Assembly: GCA_001890945.1 (NCBI GenBank)
Contig: MLAX01000003.1
Location: forward strand, 1-64,000
Source of the DNA: Alphaproteobacteria bacterium AO1-B
Lineage (GTDB): Bacteria > Pseudomonadota > Alphaproteobacteria > Rhizobiales > Stappiaceae
Direction: 5' to 3'
Length of the DNA stretch: 64,000 nt
The notes under the pieces were generated by a model, which saw nothing but the letters and a program-made list of their open reading frames with translations, was not told where the DNA came from and did no database searches. The position numbers and the translations under genes are program-made. This document shows, in pieces, positions 43,061-52,432 of the stretch (position 1 is the first letter of the stretch; each line of letters begins with the position of its first letter).

Positions 43061-43912
43061 ATGAATAATCTGGACAGTGAGTTGCTCAGAACATTCCTGG
43101 CGGTGGCAGGAACGGGCAGCATCACTGAAGGCGCTCGTGTGATCGGCCGGTCGCAATCCGCCACCAGTCTGCAGATCATGCGTCTGGAACAGGTGGTGGG
43201 ACGTCCTGTCTTTGATCGGACGGGGCGCGGGGTGTCCTTGTCGCAAACCGGTGAACAGCTTTTGCCGGTCGCACGGGAGGTTACCGGTCGATTGGATGTG
43301 GCGCTCCGAGAAATCACCGCGGACGGGTTGCGCGGCAGGCTGCGGCTGGCCATCCCGGATGATCACGGCCAAACCAGGCTTGCGGCGATCCTCGGAGCGT
43401 TTGTGCAATCTCATCCTCAGGTGGAGTTGGACGTAACGTGTTCGATCAGCACGGAGTTTCCGGAGATGATTGCCGGGGGACAGCTTGATCTCGCCGTCTA
43501 TGAAGTGGAGGCATCGCAATCGTTTGAGGAGGTGATTTACGTGGATCCGACCTACTGGGTCTGCGCGAAACACTTGTCATTGCCGGATCAGGCGATAGTA
43601 CCGATTGCGCTGTTCGACCGAGCTTGCTGGTGGAGGGATGCTGCGATTGCAGCACTTGAGAAAAGTGGGCGGCCGTACAGGATCGTCTTTTCCAGTCAGA
43701 GTGTTGCCGGTGTGACGGCGGCGGTAGAGGCTGGCATTGCCATCGGCTTGCTGGGGAAGTCCTCGATCGGACCACAATTGCGGACGCTTGGAACACAAGA
43801 CGGCTTTGGCGAGACCCCCGCGTCCCAATTGGTGATCGGCACCTCTGCAGAGGCAGATAGGGATCTGGTTGTGACCATGTCATCCGCCATCCGCACGGCA
43901 TTTCAGAACTGA
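43061..43912 (+). CDS. LysR-family regulator
   Basis: 283 residues: HTH SELLRTFLAVAGTGSITEGARVIGRSQSATSLQIMRLE, then a LysR substrate-binding domain (LRGRLRLAIPDDHGQTRLAAIL). ATG 43061 is preferred over TTG 43049, which would fall inside the palindrome. Divergent from the ArsP-like permease and likely its regulator. Confidence 0.9.
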   Translation: MNNLDSELLRTFLAVAGTGSITEGARVIGRSQSATSLQIMRLEQVVGRPVFDRTGRGVSLSQTGEQLLPVAREVTGRLDVALREITADGLRGRLRLAIPDDHGQTRLAAILGAFVQSHPQVELDVTCSISTEFPEMIAGGQLDLAVYEVEASQSFEEVIYVDPTYWVCAKHLSLPDQAIVPIALFDRACWWRDAAIAALEKSGRPYRIVFSSQSVAGVTAAVEAGIAIGLLGKSSIGPQLRTLGTQDGFGETPASQLVIGTSAEADRDLVVTMSSAIRTAFQN

Positions 43913-43931
43913 GTACGAAGCATTCTTGGCG

Positions 43932-44666
43932 TTAAGGTAGGCTGAGCCGGGTCATGCGACCGCCGTCAACGGTATAGATCTGGCCGGTGATGAAGCCGCT
44001 TTCTTCCGCGGCCAGGAAAGAAACAAGCGCGGCTACCTCCTCCGGTGCGCCTGTTCGGCCTACGGGATGGATTTTGCCGATATCCCGCCTGAAGGCCTCG
44101 GGGTTGGTCTGGGCCGCGATGAAATCCAGATTCAGGTCAGTATCGATCCAGCCTGGGGCAACGGCGTTGCAGCGAATACCGTCCTGGCCATGGTCAACCG
44201 CAATGGCGCGCGTCAAGCCGTGCAGTCCTGCCTTGGAGGCCGCATAAGCGGCATGATGAGGATTGCATCCTATGCCTTCGATTGACCCGACATTGACAAT
44301 CGTGCCTCGGGTCATGCGCAGATGCGGCAGGGCATGTTTGACCAGTAAGAATGGGGCCGTGAGATTGACGGCCAGGCTGCGCTGCCAGTCCTCCAGCATC
44401 ATGTCCTCTATCGTGGCCTCCCGCATCAAGCCGGCATTGTTCACCAGAACATCGAGCCGTCCCGACGCGGCAATGACCGCCGGGATCACTTGTGCAAGTG
44501 CCGCGCTATCAGAAAAATCGGCAGACACATGTTCGAATTCCGGGTCTTTGTCGCGCTGGGCTGTGAACACCCGGGCGCCTTCCCCGCGTAATCTTTCTGC
44601 TACGGCCTTGCCGATGCCGCTGCGCCCGCCGGTTACCAGTGCCGTCTTTCCCTCAAAGCGCGTCAT
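43932..44666 (-). CDS. SDR-family oxidoreductase
   Basis: 244 residues: VTGGRSGIGKAVAERL, LVNNAGLMREA, Ser in VNVGSIEG, YAASK and GQIYTVDGGRM. It is the last gene of the MttB-HpbD-SDR-SDR unit and overlaps the preceding SDR by 4 nt. Substrate unknown; presumably oxidises a hydroxyl group of the betaine-derived compound or its breakdown product. Confidence 0.9.
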   Translation of the reverse strand: MTRFEGKTALVTGGRSGIGKAVAERLRGEGARVFTAQRDKDPEFEHVSADFSDSAALAQVIPAVIAASGRLDVLVNNAGLMREATIEDMMLEDWQRSLAVNLTAPFLLVKHALPHLRMTRGTIVNVGSIEGIGCNPHHAAYAASKAGLHGLTRAIAVDHGQDGIRCNAVAPGWIDTDLNLDFIAAQTNPEAFRRDIGKIHPVGRTGAPEEVAALVSFLAAEESGFITGQIYTVDGGRMTRLSLP

Positions 44667-45394
44667 GCGACCGACTTTCCGCCGTTCACCTCAATGAGGG
44701 AGCCGCACATATACCGGGCTGCATCGGAAGCCAGAAACAGCACTACATCTGCAATGTCGTCAGGCTTGGCGATCCGGCCGAGTGGCACGGTCATGCCGAG
44801 GTCCTTGATTGCCGTTACCGGATCGAAGCCCCGTTTTTCGAAACCGGTGCGCAACATCGGCGTGTCGACTTCATTGGGGCAGACCGCGTTGATCCTTATG
44901 CCCTGATGGGCGTGATCGCGGCCCATGCATTGGGTCAGCGATGCAATGGCCGCCTTTGTCATGCAATAGACTGCGTGATTGGGACCCGGGTGCACGCCCC
45001 AGCAGGAGGCGAGATTGACGATGGCGCCGCCGCCGGCCTCGGTGAGGATCGGAATGCCGGCCCGGCAGATTCGGAAAGGAGCTTCTACATTGACGCCGAC
45101 CGAGAGCGACCAGTCCCGGTCACTGGTCTCGGTAACCGGACCGCGTGTGATTACCCCGGCGTTGTTGATGATGATGTCAAGACCGCCGAGCGCCTTGGCC
45201 GCAGCGCCAGGAAGACTGTCTGCATAGACCTGATCCAAGAGGTCGCCGGGAAGTTCCGCCTCAGCTGGGATGCCGTGGCAATTGAAATCGGCAACTGCGA
45301 CCAAAGCGCCTTCATTACGCAACATTTTGGTGATCACTTGCCCCATACCGCCGGCAGCACCGGTCACGAGCGCTTTCTTTCCGGTAAATCGCAT
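44663..45394 (-). CDS. SDR-family oxidoreductase
   Basis: 243 residues: VTGAAGGMGQVITKML, IINNAGVITRGP, NLASCWGVH with the catalytic Ser, YCMTK and CGSLIEVNGGKSV at the C-terminus. It follows the HpbD gene by 15 nt. Paired SDRs of this kind often act on the two faces or two hydroxyls of one substrate, but this is not evident from sequence. Confidence 0.9.
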   Translation of the reverse strand: MRFTGKKALVTGAAGGMGQVITKMLRNEGALVAVADFNCHGIPAEAELPGDLLDQVYADSLPGAAAKALGGLDIIINNAGVITRGPVTETSDRDWSLSVGVNVEAPFRICRAGIPILTEAGGGAIVNLASCWGVHPGPNHAVYCMTKAAIASLTQCMGRDHAHQGIRINAVCPNEVDTPMLRTGFEKRGFDPVTAIKDLGMTVPLGRIAKPDDIADVVLFLASDAARYMCGSLIEVNGGKSVA

Positions 45395-45409
45395 TAGTTT
45401 GTTCTCCCT

Positions 45410-46513
45410 TTACCAGGCGGCCATCGGGGCGCCGAAGCGGATTTCGTCAATCTCAACACCGAGGCCAGGGCTATCGGGAACGCGGATGTGACCATCCCTT
45501 ATTCGAACACCCTCGTTGGAGCCGTAGCTCCCCTCGATCATTGGGGCGGCCAGCCAGACACCTTCCAGCAGGGACGGTTTGACAGTGGCTGCGATCAGCG
45601 TGCACGCCGCCGATATGATGTCGCCACCCCAGGCGTCATCGCAGGTATGGGGCAAATTGGCCGCCTCGCAGATATCCCGGAACGCAGCCATCTGCTGCAG
45701 TCCGCCTATGCGTGTGACCTTCATGCCGAACCCGTCGACAAGTCCGGTTCCAACGGCACGAATGACGGTGGCGAGATCGACGCTGCTTTCATCCATGTAA
45801 AGCGCGTGCTGGATCTGAGGGCGAATTTTTTCCAGGTCCTCGATCAGGTTACAGGGTTGTTCCAGAACAAAAGGTATATCGGGGCACTCCCGGCACACAC
45901 GAAGGGCATCCCGTGTCGTCCATCCTCGATTTCCGTCAACCGCAAGGCGCATACCGGTGCCTGCGATTTTCTGCCAGACCTTGCGGATACTCTCGATGTC
46001 CACGTCAACTGGCCGTCCGCCGAGCTTGATCTGCAGGCGTTGGTAGCCCTCCTTCTGCTTTTCCAGCGCAAGACGGGCAATTTCATCCGGGTCACCGACA
46101 CCGAGCGCGTAATAGGAGGGCACCATATCCGTGACCACACCGCCGAGCAGTGTCGCGGCGCTCACGCCGAGGTCTTTGCCGAGCAGGTCATGGATCGCGA
46201 TGTCGATCGCTGCCTTGGCATAATTGTGGCCGTTGAGAGCGCCGTTCATGGCTCTTACAACAGTCAACGGCTGCACCTCCACTCCGATCAGTGCCGGTGC
46301 CATCTGCTGAAGCGCCGCTTGCGCACCACGCGCGTGTGCTTCGGCATAGGTCGGCCCGACCGGACAGGTCTCGCCCCATCCGCTGAGACCCGTGTTAGAT
46401 GTCAGTTTGACGAGGGTTGTCTGAAGCGACCAAACCTCGGCATTGGCCATTTTGTAGGGGCCGTTTTTCACTGGCAGGTCGTGCCGGTAAATCTCGATCG
46501 AGGAAATCTTCAT
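45410..46513 (-). CDS. hpbD: 4-hydroxyproline betaine 2-epimerase (enolase superfamily)
   Basis: 367 residues. Strongly similar throughout to the characterised Pelagibaca bermudensis HpbD as I recall it, including [16 protein letters not shown]. Key residues fall at the same numbers: acid/base Lys163 (QIKLG) and Lys265 (GMKVTR), metal ligands Asp193, Glu218 and Asp241, and the cation-pi pair Tyr56 and Trp320 that hold the quaternary amine. It interconverts trans-4-hydroxy-L-proline betaine (and proline betaine) with the D-epimer. ATG 46513 is preceded by AGGA. It lies downstream of an MttB-like gene and upstream of two SDRs in one operon. Confidence 0.88.
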   Translation of the reverse strand: MKISSIEIYRHDLPVKNGPYKMANAEVWSLQTTLVKLTSNTGLSGWGETCPVGPTYAEAHARGAQAALQQMAPALIGVEVQPLTVVRAMNGALNGHNYAKAAIDIAIHDLLGKDLGVSAATLLGGVVTDMVPSYYALGVGDPDEIARLALEKQKEGYQRLQIKLGGRPVDVDIESIRKVWQKIAGTGMRLAVDGNRGWTTRDALRVCRECPDIPFVLEQPCNLIEDLEKIRPQIQHALYMDESSVDLATVIRAVGTGLVDGFGMKVTRIGGLQQMAAFRDICEAANLPHTCDDAWGGDIISAACTLIAATVKPSLLEGVWLAAPMIEGSYGSNEGVRIRDGHIRVPDSPGLGVEIDEIRFGAPMAAW

Positions 46514-46602
46514 GGAACGTCCTGAGACGGAAATCGCAAGATCAGCTGAAAGCTGGTCGTTTTGGGCTGGTCCAACATCCTGTCTGCGCGCTTCGACGCA
46601 GA

Positions 46603-46624
46603 ATACTCTCGGCATACTCTCGGC
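46603..46624. repeat. Tandem duplication of ATACTCTCGGC
   Basis: Two exact 11-bp direct copies in the gap between the MttB-like and HpbD genes. It may simply be a small slippage duplication. Confidence 0.7.
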
Positions 46625-46634
46625 TGGTGAGGAA

Positions 46635-48182
46635 TTAGAATTCTTGGTTTAAGGCATCTTCGGCCGGTATTTCCCGTTCGCGACGGGCAATATAGTCCAA
46701 GAGAGCCTCGTTCTTCGCTTCGTCGAGCCTCGGTTCCTGGTACTCCAAAAGGAGCTTACGGGCCTGGGCCAGGGCACGCTCTGTGATTTCGACTTCGCCT
46801 TCCGCCTTCCATTGTTCGATCGAGTTGTTGTCGAACATGTCTGGCATGAAGAAGGCCCGCTGGAAGTTTTCCTGGGTGTGGGGGTGACCAAGATAGTGAC
46901 CGCCCGGACCAACATCACGGACCGCTGCCAGCGCTTCGTCAAAGTCGTCCCAGCGCGGACCTTCGGCCATGCGATAGGCCATGGCGCATTGCTCTGCATC
47001 GACAATAAACTTTGCAACGGAACAGTGCATGCCGGCTTCGTTCCAACCGGCTGCGTGCCAGATGTAGTTGGCGCCGGCATGGATCACGGCGCTCAAAGTT
47101 GCTGCGCTCTCATAACCCGCTTGGGCATCGAAAGTCTTGGCGCCGCCGAGCGAGCCGGAGGTGCGCCAGGGCACATTGTAATGGCGCGCCAGCTGACCGA
47201 TCAGGAAGTTCATCAGGCTGATCTCCGGCGTGCCCGCCATTGGTGCGCCGGATTTCATGGACACTGTCGAGAGATAATGGCCGTAGATCGCGGGCGCGCC
47301 TTTGCGGATCACCTGGGTGTAGGCGAGCGCACTCAGGGCTTCCGCGTTCAGCTGGGCAACGGCCGGCACCACCGAGGCCGGTGTGTTGGCGCCGCCGAGC
47401 ACGAAGGGGGAGCACAGTACCGGCTGGTTCCGTTTTGAAAAGGCGCGCATGGCGCCGAGCATGGTCTCGTCCCAGACCAGGGGAGAATTGCCGTTGCAGT
47501 TGCCAGTTGTGACCGGGTGGTCTTCCAAATAATCCTCTCCGAAGAGGAGGGCGCACATCTCCATGACGTCTTCGGCATTCTTGGGGCTTGTTGTCATGCC
47601 CATGAAAGTCTTGTCTGAATGCTTCATTGACGAATAGGTGATGCGCAAGTGGCGGTGGCTGATGGGATGGTCATAGGGTTCGACTATGTGGTGCGCGCTG
47701 GAATGCATCGCAGGAAGCATGTGGCTGAGCTTGTGGAACATCGCCAGATCTTCCAGCGTCGGGTTGCGGCGCTCGTCGTTGAGATCCCGAATGAACGGGG
47801 CTCCGGTCATCGGTACAAACATTGACCGGTTGCCACCAAGCGGAACGTTCTTTGCCGGATTGCGGGCGTGATACGTGAAGCTGGAGGGGATTGTGCGGAT
47901 AAGCTCGCGTACCAGGCCACGGTCGAGATAAACCCGTTCTCCATCCACCTTTGCACCGGCGTTGCGCCAGTCATCAAGCGCAATGGGGTCCCGGAAGATG
48001 ATCCCGACCTCTTCCAGTATTCTCATGGACGCGTTGTCGAGGCGTTCAATCTGATCTTGATCCAAGGGTTCGCACAAAGGCAGCTTTCGGGTGAGACCCG
48101 GCAACATTTCGTGATCAGGTGCGGTGCGAAGTGCTCGGCGGCCGGCACGGCCACCGCTTCGGCTGCGCGTTGCGACACTCAT
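46635..48182 (-). CDS. MttB-superfamily (trimethylamine/betaine methyltransferase-like) protein
   Basis: 515 residues of the TIM-barrel MttB family. The frame contains no internal amber codon, so it belongs to the non-pyrrolysine branch, members of which demethylate glycine betaine, proline betaine or carnitine by transfer to a corrinoid protein. Family stretches include [19 protein letters not shown] and [20 protein letters not shown] precedes ATG 48182. It is the first gene of the HpbD operon, so hydroxyproline betaine or its epimer is the natural candidate substrate. No corrinoid protein or reactivase is encoded nearby, which leaves the methyl acceptor open. Confidence 0.85.
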   Translation of the reverse strand: MSVATRSRSGGRAGRRALRTAPDHEMLPGLTRKLPLCEPLDQDQIERLDNASMRILEEVGIIFRDPIALDDWRNAGAKVDGERVYLDRGLVRELIRTIPSSFTYHARNPAKNVPLGGNRSMFVPMTGAPFIRDLNDERRNPTLEDLAMFHKLSHMLPAMHSSAHHIVEPYDHPISHRHLRITYSSMKHSDKTFMGMTTSPKNAEDVMEMCALLFGEDYLEDHPVTTGNCNGNSPLVWDETMLGAMRAFSKRNQPVLCSPFVLGGANTPASVVPAVAQLNAEALSALAYTQVIRKGAPAIYGHYLSTVSMKSGAPMAGTPEISLMNFLIGQLARHYNVPWRTSGSLGGAKTFDAQAGYESAATLSAVIHAGANYIWHAAGWNEAGMHCSVAKFIVDAEQCAMAYRMAEGPRWDDFDEALAAVRDVGPGGHYLGHPHTQENFQRAFFMPDMFDNNSIEQWKAEGEVEITERALAQARKLLLEYQEPRLDEAKNEALLDYIARREREIPAEDALNQEF

Positions 48183-48600
48183 TGGGATCTCCGAAGGTGG
48201 TTCACTTTCCGTCAGGATGCGCGTGATGAGGTGCGACAACGCGCGGTAAACCGAACTTGAACAGCATTTTCCGACATTGCAGGAATATTATCGTTCCTCG
48301 GAGCCAAAAGAATCGGCAGTAGTTTCAAAGCAGATAATAATAGTAGCGCTTTGTTGTTTTCCGTACGGTCAAAATTTCATGTTTTGCTTAAGTAATGTTG
48401 CTCTGCACAATTTTGTGGCATGCTGTTAGCATTAAAAATTTTAAACCTTGAATTTTGCCAAAAGTGTAGTCGAGGTGGTGGAGTTCGTGTTTTGTTATCT
48501 GCATGTCGCAAATGAGCATCGCAGATACTCGAAAATTTGCGGATGCTACGTATGGGAATTTAACTGTCGACAGCTTTGAATATTCCAGATGGGGAGACAG
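48183..48600. promoter_or_regulatory. Divergent A/T-rich promoter region between MttB-like and ABC genes
   Basis: About 420 bp, clearly A/T-richer than the genes. It contains a near-perfect inverted repeat AGCATC-GCA / TGC-g-GATGCT at 48515-48547 and the palindrome CTGTCGACAG at 48564-48573, which is 27 bp before the binding-protein ATG. These are candidate operators; no gene is supported in the stretch. Confidence 0.5.
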
Positions 48601-50211
48601 ATGACCAAAACCAAAGACCAAGACATGATCAATCGCCTTGAAAGCGCGGCGCGCACCGGAGGCATCACAAAGCGTGAGTTTATACGTTATTCGGTGCTGG
48701 CGGGTCTGACGGCCTCCACTGCAACGGGCCTATGGTCCACCAAGGCGAAGGCGCAACCGAAAAGCGGTGGCACCTTCCGCTGGGGTCTTCATGACGGAAA
48801 CACGTCGGATAGCCATGATCCGGGCACCTACTTGACCCGCCAGATGATCTTCATGGCGCACACGTATCGCAGCTTCCTGACGATGATCATGGGAGATGGC
48901 TCTCTCGGGCCAGACCTGGCCGACAGTTGGGAAGCCAGTGCGGACGCCTCTGAGTGGACCTTTAAGCTTACCGAAAATGCCAGCTTCCACAGTGGCAAGA
49001 AGTTGACGGCAGACGACGTGATCGCGTCGCTCAATCACCACCGCGGTGACGCATCGACATCTGCAGCGAAAGCTCTGCTTGCTGGTGTGACAGACATCAA
49101 GAAGGATGGTGACTACACCGTTGTGGTGTCGCTTTCCGGCGGCAATGCGGACTTCCCGTGGCTGATGACTGATTACCACCTTTGCATTTGCCCTGCCAAT
49201 GAAGACGGTACGATCGATTGGGAGTCCGGCGATGGCACGGGTCCGTACAAGATCGATAGTGGTGAGTTTGGCGTTCAGTTCAACCTGAGCCGGCACGACG
49301 GTTGGCACCGTGAAGGCGCTTATTTCGATAAGGTCGAGATCATCGTTCTGAACGATCCGAATGCCCGCCAAACCGCCCTTATGACCGGTGACGTGGACGC
49401 AGTCTCGCTGATCGAGCTGAAGACGATGGGGCTGTTGCAGCGTAATCCGAACATCAAAATTCACAATATCCCGTCCGCGGGCGCGATCACAATGCCAATG
49501 CATTGTAATGTCGCTCCATTCGACAATGTCGACGTGCGCAACGCGTTGAAACTGTCGATGAACCGCGACGAGATCATCGAGAAAATCGCCTTCGGCGCGG
49601 CTACCAAGGGCAATGATTTCCATCACTCCCCAGCGCAGCCGTATTGGCCGGACGACCTTCCGCAACGCGAGTATGACCCGGACCAGGCCAAGTCTTTGCT
49701 AAAGAAAGCTGGTGCAGAAGGACTGACTATCAACCTGTCTACGGCGGATAGTGTTTATGCCGGCGCCGTCGACATGGCCGTCCTTTACGCCGAACAAGCC
49801 AAAGCGGCGGGCATCAACATCAACGTCGTGCGCGAACCGAACGACGGTTATTACTCCGACGTGTGGTTGAAAAAGCCGTTCTGTCTGGTCTCCTGGGGTG
49901 CTCGTCCGACACCGGATGTGATGTACACGCTGGCTTATAAGGATGATGCCGCTTGGAACGAATCCTTCTGGCAGAATGAGCAATTCAACAAGTTGCTGCT
50001 GCAAGCAAAAGCGGAATTGGACGACGCCAAGCGCGCGGACATGTACCGCGAGATGGCAATCCTGGCGAAAGACGACGGCGGGACGATCATCCCGTTCTTC
50101 AACAATTTCGTTTACGCCAACAGCACTAAGGTGGGTACGCCGGATCAGCTGGCTGCCAGCTGGGAAAATGATGGCGCACGGGCGGCAAGCCGCTGGTGGT
50201 TCGAGTCCTGA
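48601..50211 (+). CDS. Peptide/nickel-type ABC substrate-binding protein (family 5)
   Basis: 536 residues. The N-terminus has a twin-arginine-like region with KR instead of RR (TKREFIRYSVLAGLTAS), so export by Tat or Sec is uncertain. KSGGTFRWGLHDGN begins the mature family-5 fold; ADSWEASADASEWTFKL and ITKREF..are typical of DppA-like proteins. ATG 48601 follows GGGGAGA. The family binds di-/oligopeptides, opines, and other zwitterions; next to the betaine genes, a betaine or small imino acid is a reasonable ligand. Confidence 0.88.
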   Translation: MTKTKDQDMINRLESAARTGGITKREFIRYSVLAGLTASTATGLWSTKAKAQPKSGGTFRWGLHDGNTSDSHDPGTYLTRQMIFMAHTYRSFLTMIMGDGSLGPDLADSWEASADASEWTFKLTENASFHSGKKLTADDVIASLNHHRGDASTSAAKALLAGVTDIKKDGDYTVVVSLSGGNADFPWLMTDYHLCICPANEDGTIDWESGDGTGPYKIDSGEFGVQFNLSRHDGWHREGAYFDKVEIIVLNDPNARQTALMTGDVDAVSLIELKTMGLLQRNPNIKIHNIPSAGAITMPMHCNVAPFDNVDVRNALKLSMNRDEIIEKIAFGAATKGNDFHHSPAQPYWPDDLPQREYDPDQAKSLLKKAGAEGLTINLSTADSVYAGAVDMAVLYAEQAKAAGININVVREPNDGYYSDVWLKKPFCLVSWGARPTPDVMYTLAYKDDAAWNESFWQNEQFNKLLLQAKAELDDAKRADMYREMAILAKDDGGTIIPFFNNFVYANSTKVGTPDQLAASWENDGARAASRWWFES

Positions 50212-50218
50212 TCCTAAT

Positions 50219-50249
50219 ACGAAGCGGCGGAGAAAATCCGCCGCTTCGT
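50219..50249 (+). terminator. 13-bp hairpin after the binding-protein gene
   Basis: ACGAAGCGGCGGA-GAAAA-TCCGCCGCTTCGT, a perfect stem followed by TTTAT, 7 nt past the stop. It can terminate part of the transcription before the permease genes, favouring binding-protein production. Confidence 0.8.
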
Positions 50250-50398
50250 TTATGACATAGACCCGAACTCAGTTCGGTTCATGTTGCTGTCGCGTCGGGG
50301 CCTTCTGCCAAAGCAGAGAAAATAAAGCGGACAAGGGGCGCCTGACTGCCGTTCGGACATTTGATGTGAGGTCCGGGCTTCGTGTTCTGGAGGGACAA

Positions 50399-51355
50399 AT
50401 GGGGGACATCCTACAGCTGGTCCTAAAGAGACTTGGCTTAGGTTTGGTCACGCTTCTCGTGGTTTCAATCCTGATATTCTTCGCGGTCGAGCTGCTACCC
50501 GGCGATATCGCACAGGCCGTTTTGGGTCAGGGGGCAACGCCTGAAACTGTTGCAGCTCTTCGAGAAAAGCTTGGCCTCGATCAACCGGCCATCTTTCGCT
50601 ATTTCCAATGGCTCGGCGGCGCCTTGACGGGCGACTTTGGTGTCTCGCTGGTATCCGGCGTCAGCGTTGGGGAGGCAATCGGCGAAAGGTTTGTGAACAC
50701 GCTCTTCTTGGCGACCTATGCAGCCGTTATCGCTGTGCCGATTTCCATAATTCTCGGAGTGATTGTTGCCTTGCTGCGCAATACCCTGTTCGACCGGGTT
50801 GCGAACGTTGCGACGCTGACCTCAATTTCTTCTCCCGAATTCTTTCTCGGATATATCCTGATTCTGTATCTGGCGGTAAAGACACAGTATTTTCCTGCAA
50901 TCGCGAGCATAAGCCCCGACATGACCTTCGGAGAATTGTTGCATCGGACTTTCTTGCCCGCATTGACATTGGTGCTGGTAGTCACTGCGCACATGATGCG
51001 GATGACGCGGGCTGCAATTATCAACCTGCTGGCTTCGCCCTACATCGAGATGGCACGGCTAAAGGGTGTCCCGCCCTGGAAAATCATCGTGAAACACGCC
51101 TTGCCGAATGCCTGGGCGCCGATCATCAACGTCGTTGCACTCAACCTTGCCTACCTAATTACCGGTGTGGTTCTGGTCGAGGTCGTTTTTGTCTATCCCG
51201 GCATTGGCCAGCTTCTGGTGGATGCGGTAGCCAAACGCGACTTCCCCATTGTTCAGGCATGCTGTCTGATTTTCGCTGCAACCTTCATCCTGCTCAACCT
51301 GGCAGCCGATGTGGGAGCAATTCTGACCAATCCGCGTTTGCGGCATCCGAAGTGA
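50399..51355 (+). CDS. ABC permease, DppB type
   Basis: 318 residues, six membrane segments: LVLKRLGLGLVTLLVVSILI at the N-terminus and the coupling loop EMARLKGVPPWKIIVKHALPNAW near residue 218. ATG 50399 has GGAGGG directly upstream. Forms the membrane channel with the next gene. Confidence 0.92.
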   Translation: MGDILQLVLKRLGLGLVTLLVVSILIFFAVELLPGDIAQAVLGQGATPETVAALREKLGLDQPAIFRYFQWLGGALTGDFGVSLVSGVSVGEAIGERFVNTLFLATYAAVIAVPISIILGVIVALLRNTLFDRVANVATLTSISSPEFFLGYILILYLAVKTQYFPAIASISPDMTFGELLHRTFLPALTLVLVVTAHMMRMTRAAIINLLASPYIEMARLKGVPPWKIIVKHALPNAWAPIINVVALNLAYLITGVVLVEVVFVYPGIGQLLVDAVAKRDFPIVQACCLIFAATFILLNLAADVGAILTNPRLRHPK

Positions 51356-51365
51356 GGGCAGCGAA

Positions 51366-52430
51366 ATGAGTACATTTGTTATTGCTTACTATGCGCTGCT
51401 GATCGGCGGGTCCTGCCTGGCGGCGTATTTCAAAAAACGCGAGCTGTTTCTGCTGATTTTCTCCCTGACCCTCGTGTCTTTCGTGATGGGGATCATCGGC
51501 GGGGTGGGGGCTCTCAGGTTTGTCACAATAGCTGCCGGGATTTTGGCATTGGCGGCAGGGACGTCCTATGCCTTCCGGGAATTTCTCATCATTATTGCAC
51601 CCGAAGGAGTTGCCAAGGAGCTGAGAACAGCTCCGCTGACCGCTGCTTTTGGCATGTTCGTGATCTTCACCTACGCGATTGCCGGTATTTTCGCCCCGGT
51701 CATCGCGCCGTTTGGCGAAGCCGAAGTCATCTCGTCGGCGTTCGCACCAGCAGATGAAAACATGTTGCTGGGCGCTGACCAGCTCGGGCGGGACATGTTC
51801 AGCCGGATCATCTACGGCGCACGAAACTCGGTCGGCCTGGCGCTGATTGCAACAACGCTTGCCTTTGTCATGGGTGCGTTTGCCGGTTTGCTTGCGGCAA
51901 CGAAAGGCGGGTGGTTCGACCAGTTCATGGGCCGTTTTGCCGATGTGATCATGTCCGTTCCGTCACTTATCTTCGCGCTTTTGATGCTGAGTATCTTCGG
52001 CACAAACCTGGCGGTGATCGTCGTCGTTGTTGCGGTGATCTATTCGCCACGGGTGTTCCGACTGACCCGTGCGGTTGCAGGTAATGTAGTCGTGATGGAT
52101 TACATCGAGGCGGCAAAGCTCAGGGGGGAGGGGACCTGGTATCTCATCCGCAAGGAGATCCTGCCCAACTCGACGGCGCCGCTGATTGCCGAATTCGGCC
52201 TGGAGTTCTGCTTCGTGTTCCTTCTGATCGCGGGTCTATCCTTCCTCGGGCTGGGCATTCAGCCACCAACCGCTGACTGGGGTTCTATGGTACGTGAGAA
52301 CGCGACCTTGATTTCCTTTGGTGAACTGACACCGCTAATCCCTGCGGCGGCGATTGCGCTGCTGACGGTTGCGGTCAACTTTGTCGTCGACTGGATGTTG
52401 TTCCGGTCCTCCGGTCTGAAGGAGGTTTGA
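51366..52430 (+). CDS. ABC permease, DppC type, with an N-terminal membrane extension
   Basis: 354 residues, about 60-80 longer than usual DppC proteins. The regular DppC part starts with FGMFVIFTYAIAGIFAPVIAPFG and holds GADQLGRDMFSRIIYGARNS and the coupling loop EAAKLRGEGTWYLIRKEILPNS. Before it are about 95 extra residues with roughly three hydrophobic segments (FVIAYYALLIGGSCLAAYF; ELFLLIFSLTLVSFVMGII; a third near 55). The role of the extension is unknown. Confidence 0.9.
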   Translation: MSTFVIAYYALLIGGSCLAAYFKKRELFLLIFSLTLVSFVMGIIGGVGALRFVTIAAGILALAAGTSYAFREFLIIIAPEGVAKELRTAPLTAAFGMFVIFTYAIAGIFAPVIAPFGEAEVISSAFAPADENMLLGADQLGRDMFSRIIYGARNSVGLALIATTLAFVMGAFAGLLAATKGGWFDQFMGRFADVIMSVPSLIFALLMLSIFGTNLAVIVVVVAVIYSPRVFRLTRAVAGNVVVMDYIEAAKLRGEGTWYLIRKEILPNSTAPLIAEFGLEFCFVFLLIAGLSFLGLGIQPPTADWGSMVRENATLISFGELTPLIPAAAIALLTVAVNFVVDWMLFRSSGLKEV

Positions 52431-52432
52431 TC

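Noticed and set aside
45488..46525. 345-codon open frame antisense to hpbD
   Set aside because: Opposite strand of a gene with every catalytic residue identified; no ribosome binding site or motif.
46603..46624. Two 11-bp direct repeats as a CRISPR or iteron signal
   Set aside because: Only two abutting units with no spacers or additional copies; best seen as a small tandem duplication.
46635..48182. Pyrrolysine-containing trimethylamine methyltransferase MttB
   Set aside because: The reading frame has no internal amber codon and no pyl genes are seen; it belongs to the non-pyrrolysine branch.
48730..49665. 311-codon open frame antisense to the peptide-binding protein gene
   Set aside because: Shadow of a well-supported gene; translated sequence has no recognisable features.
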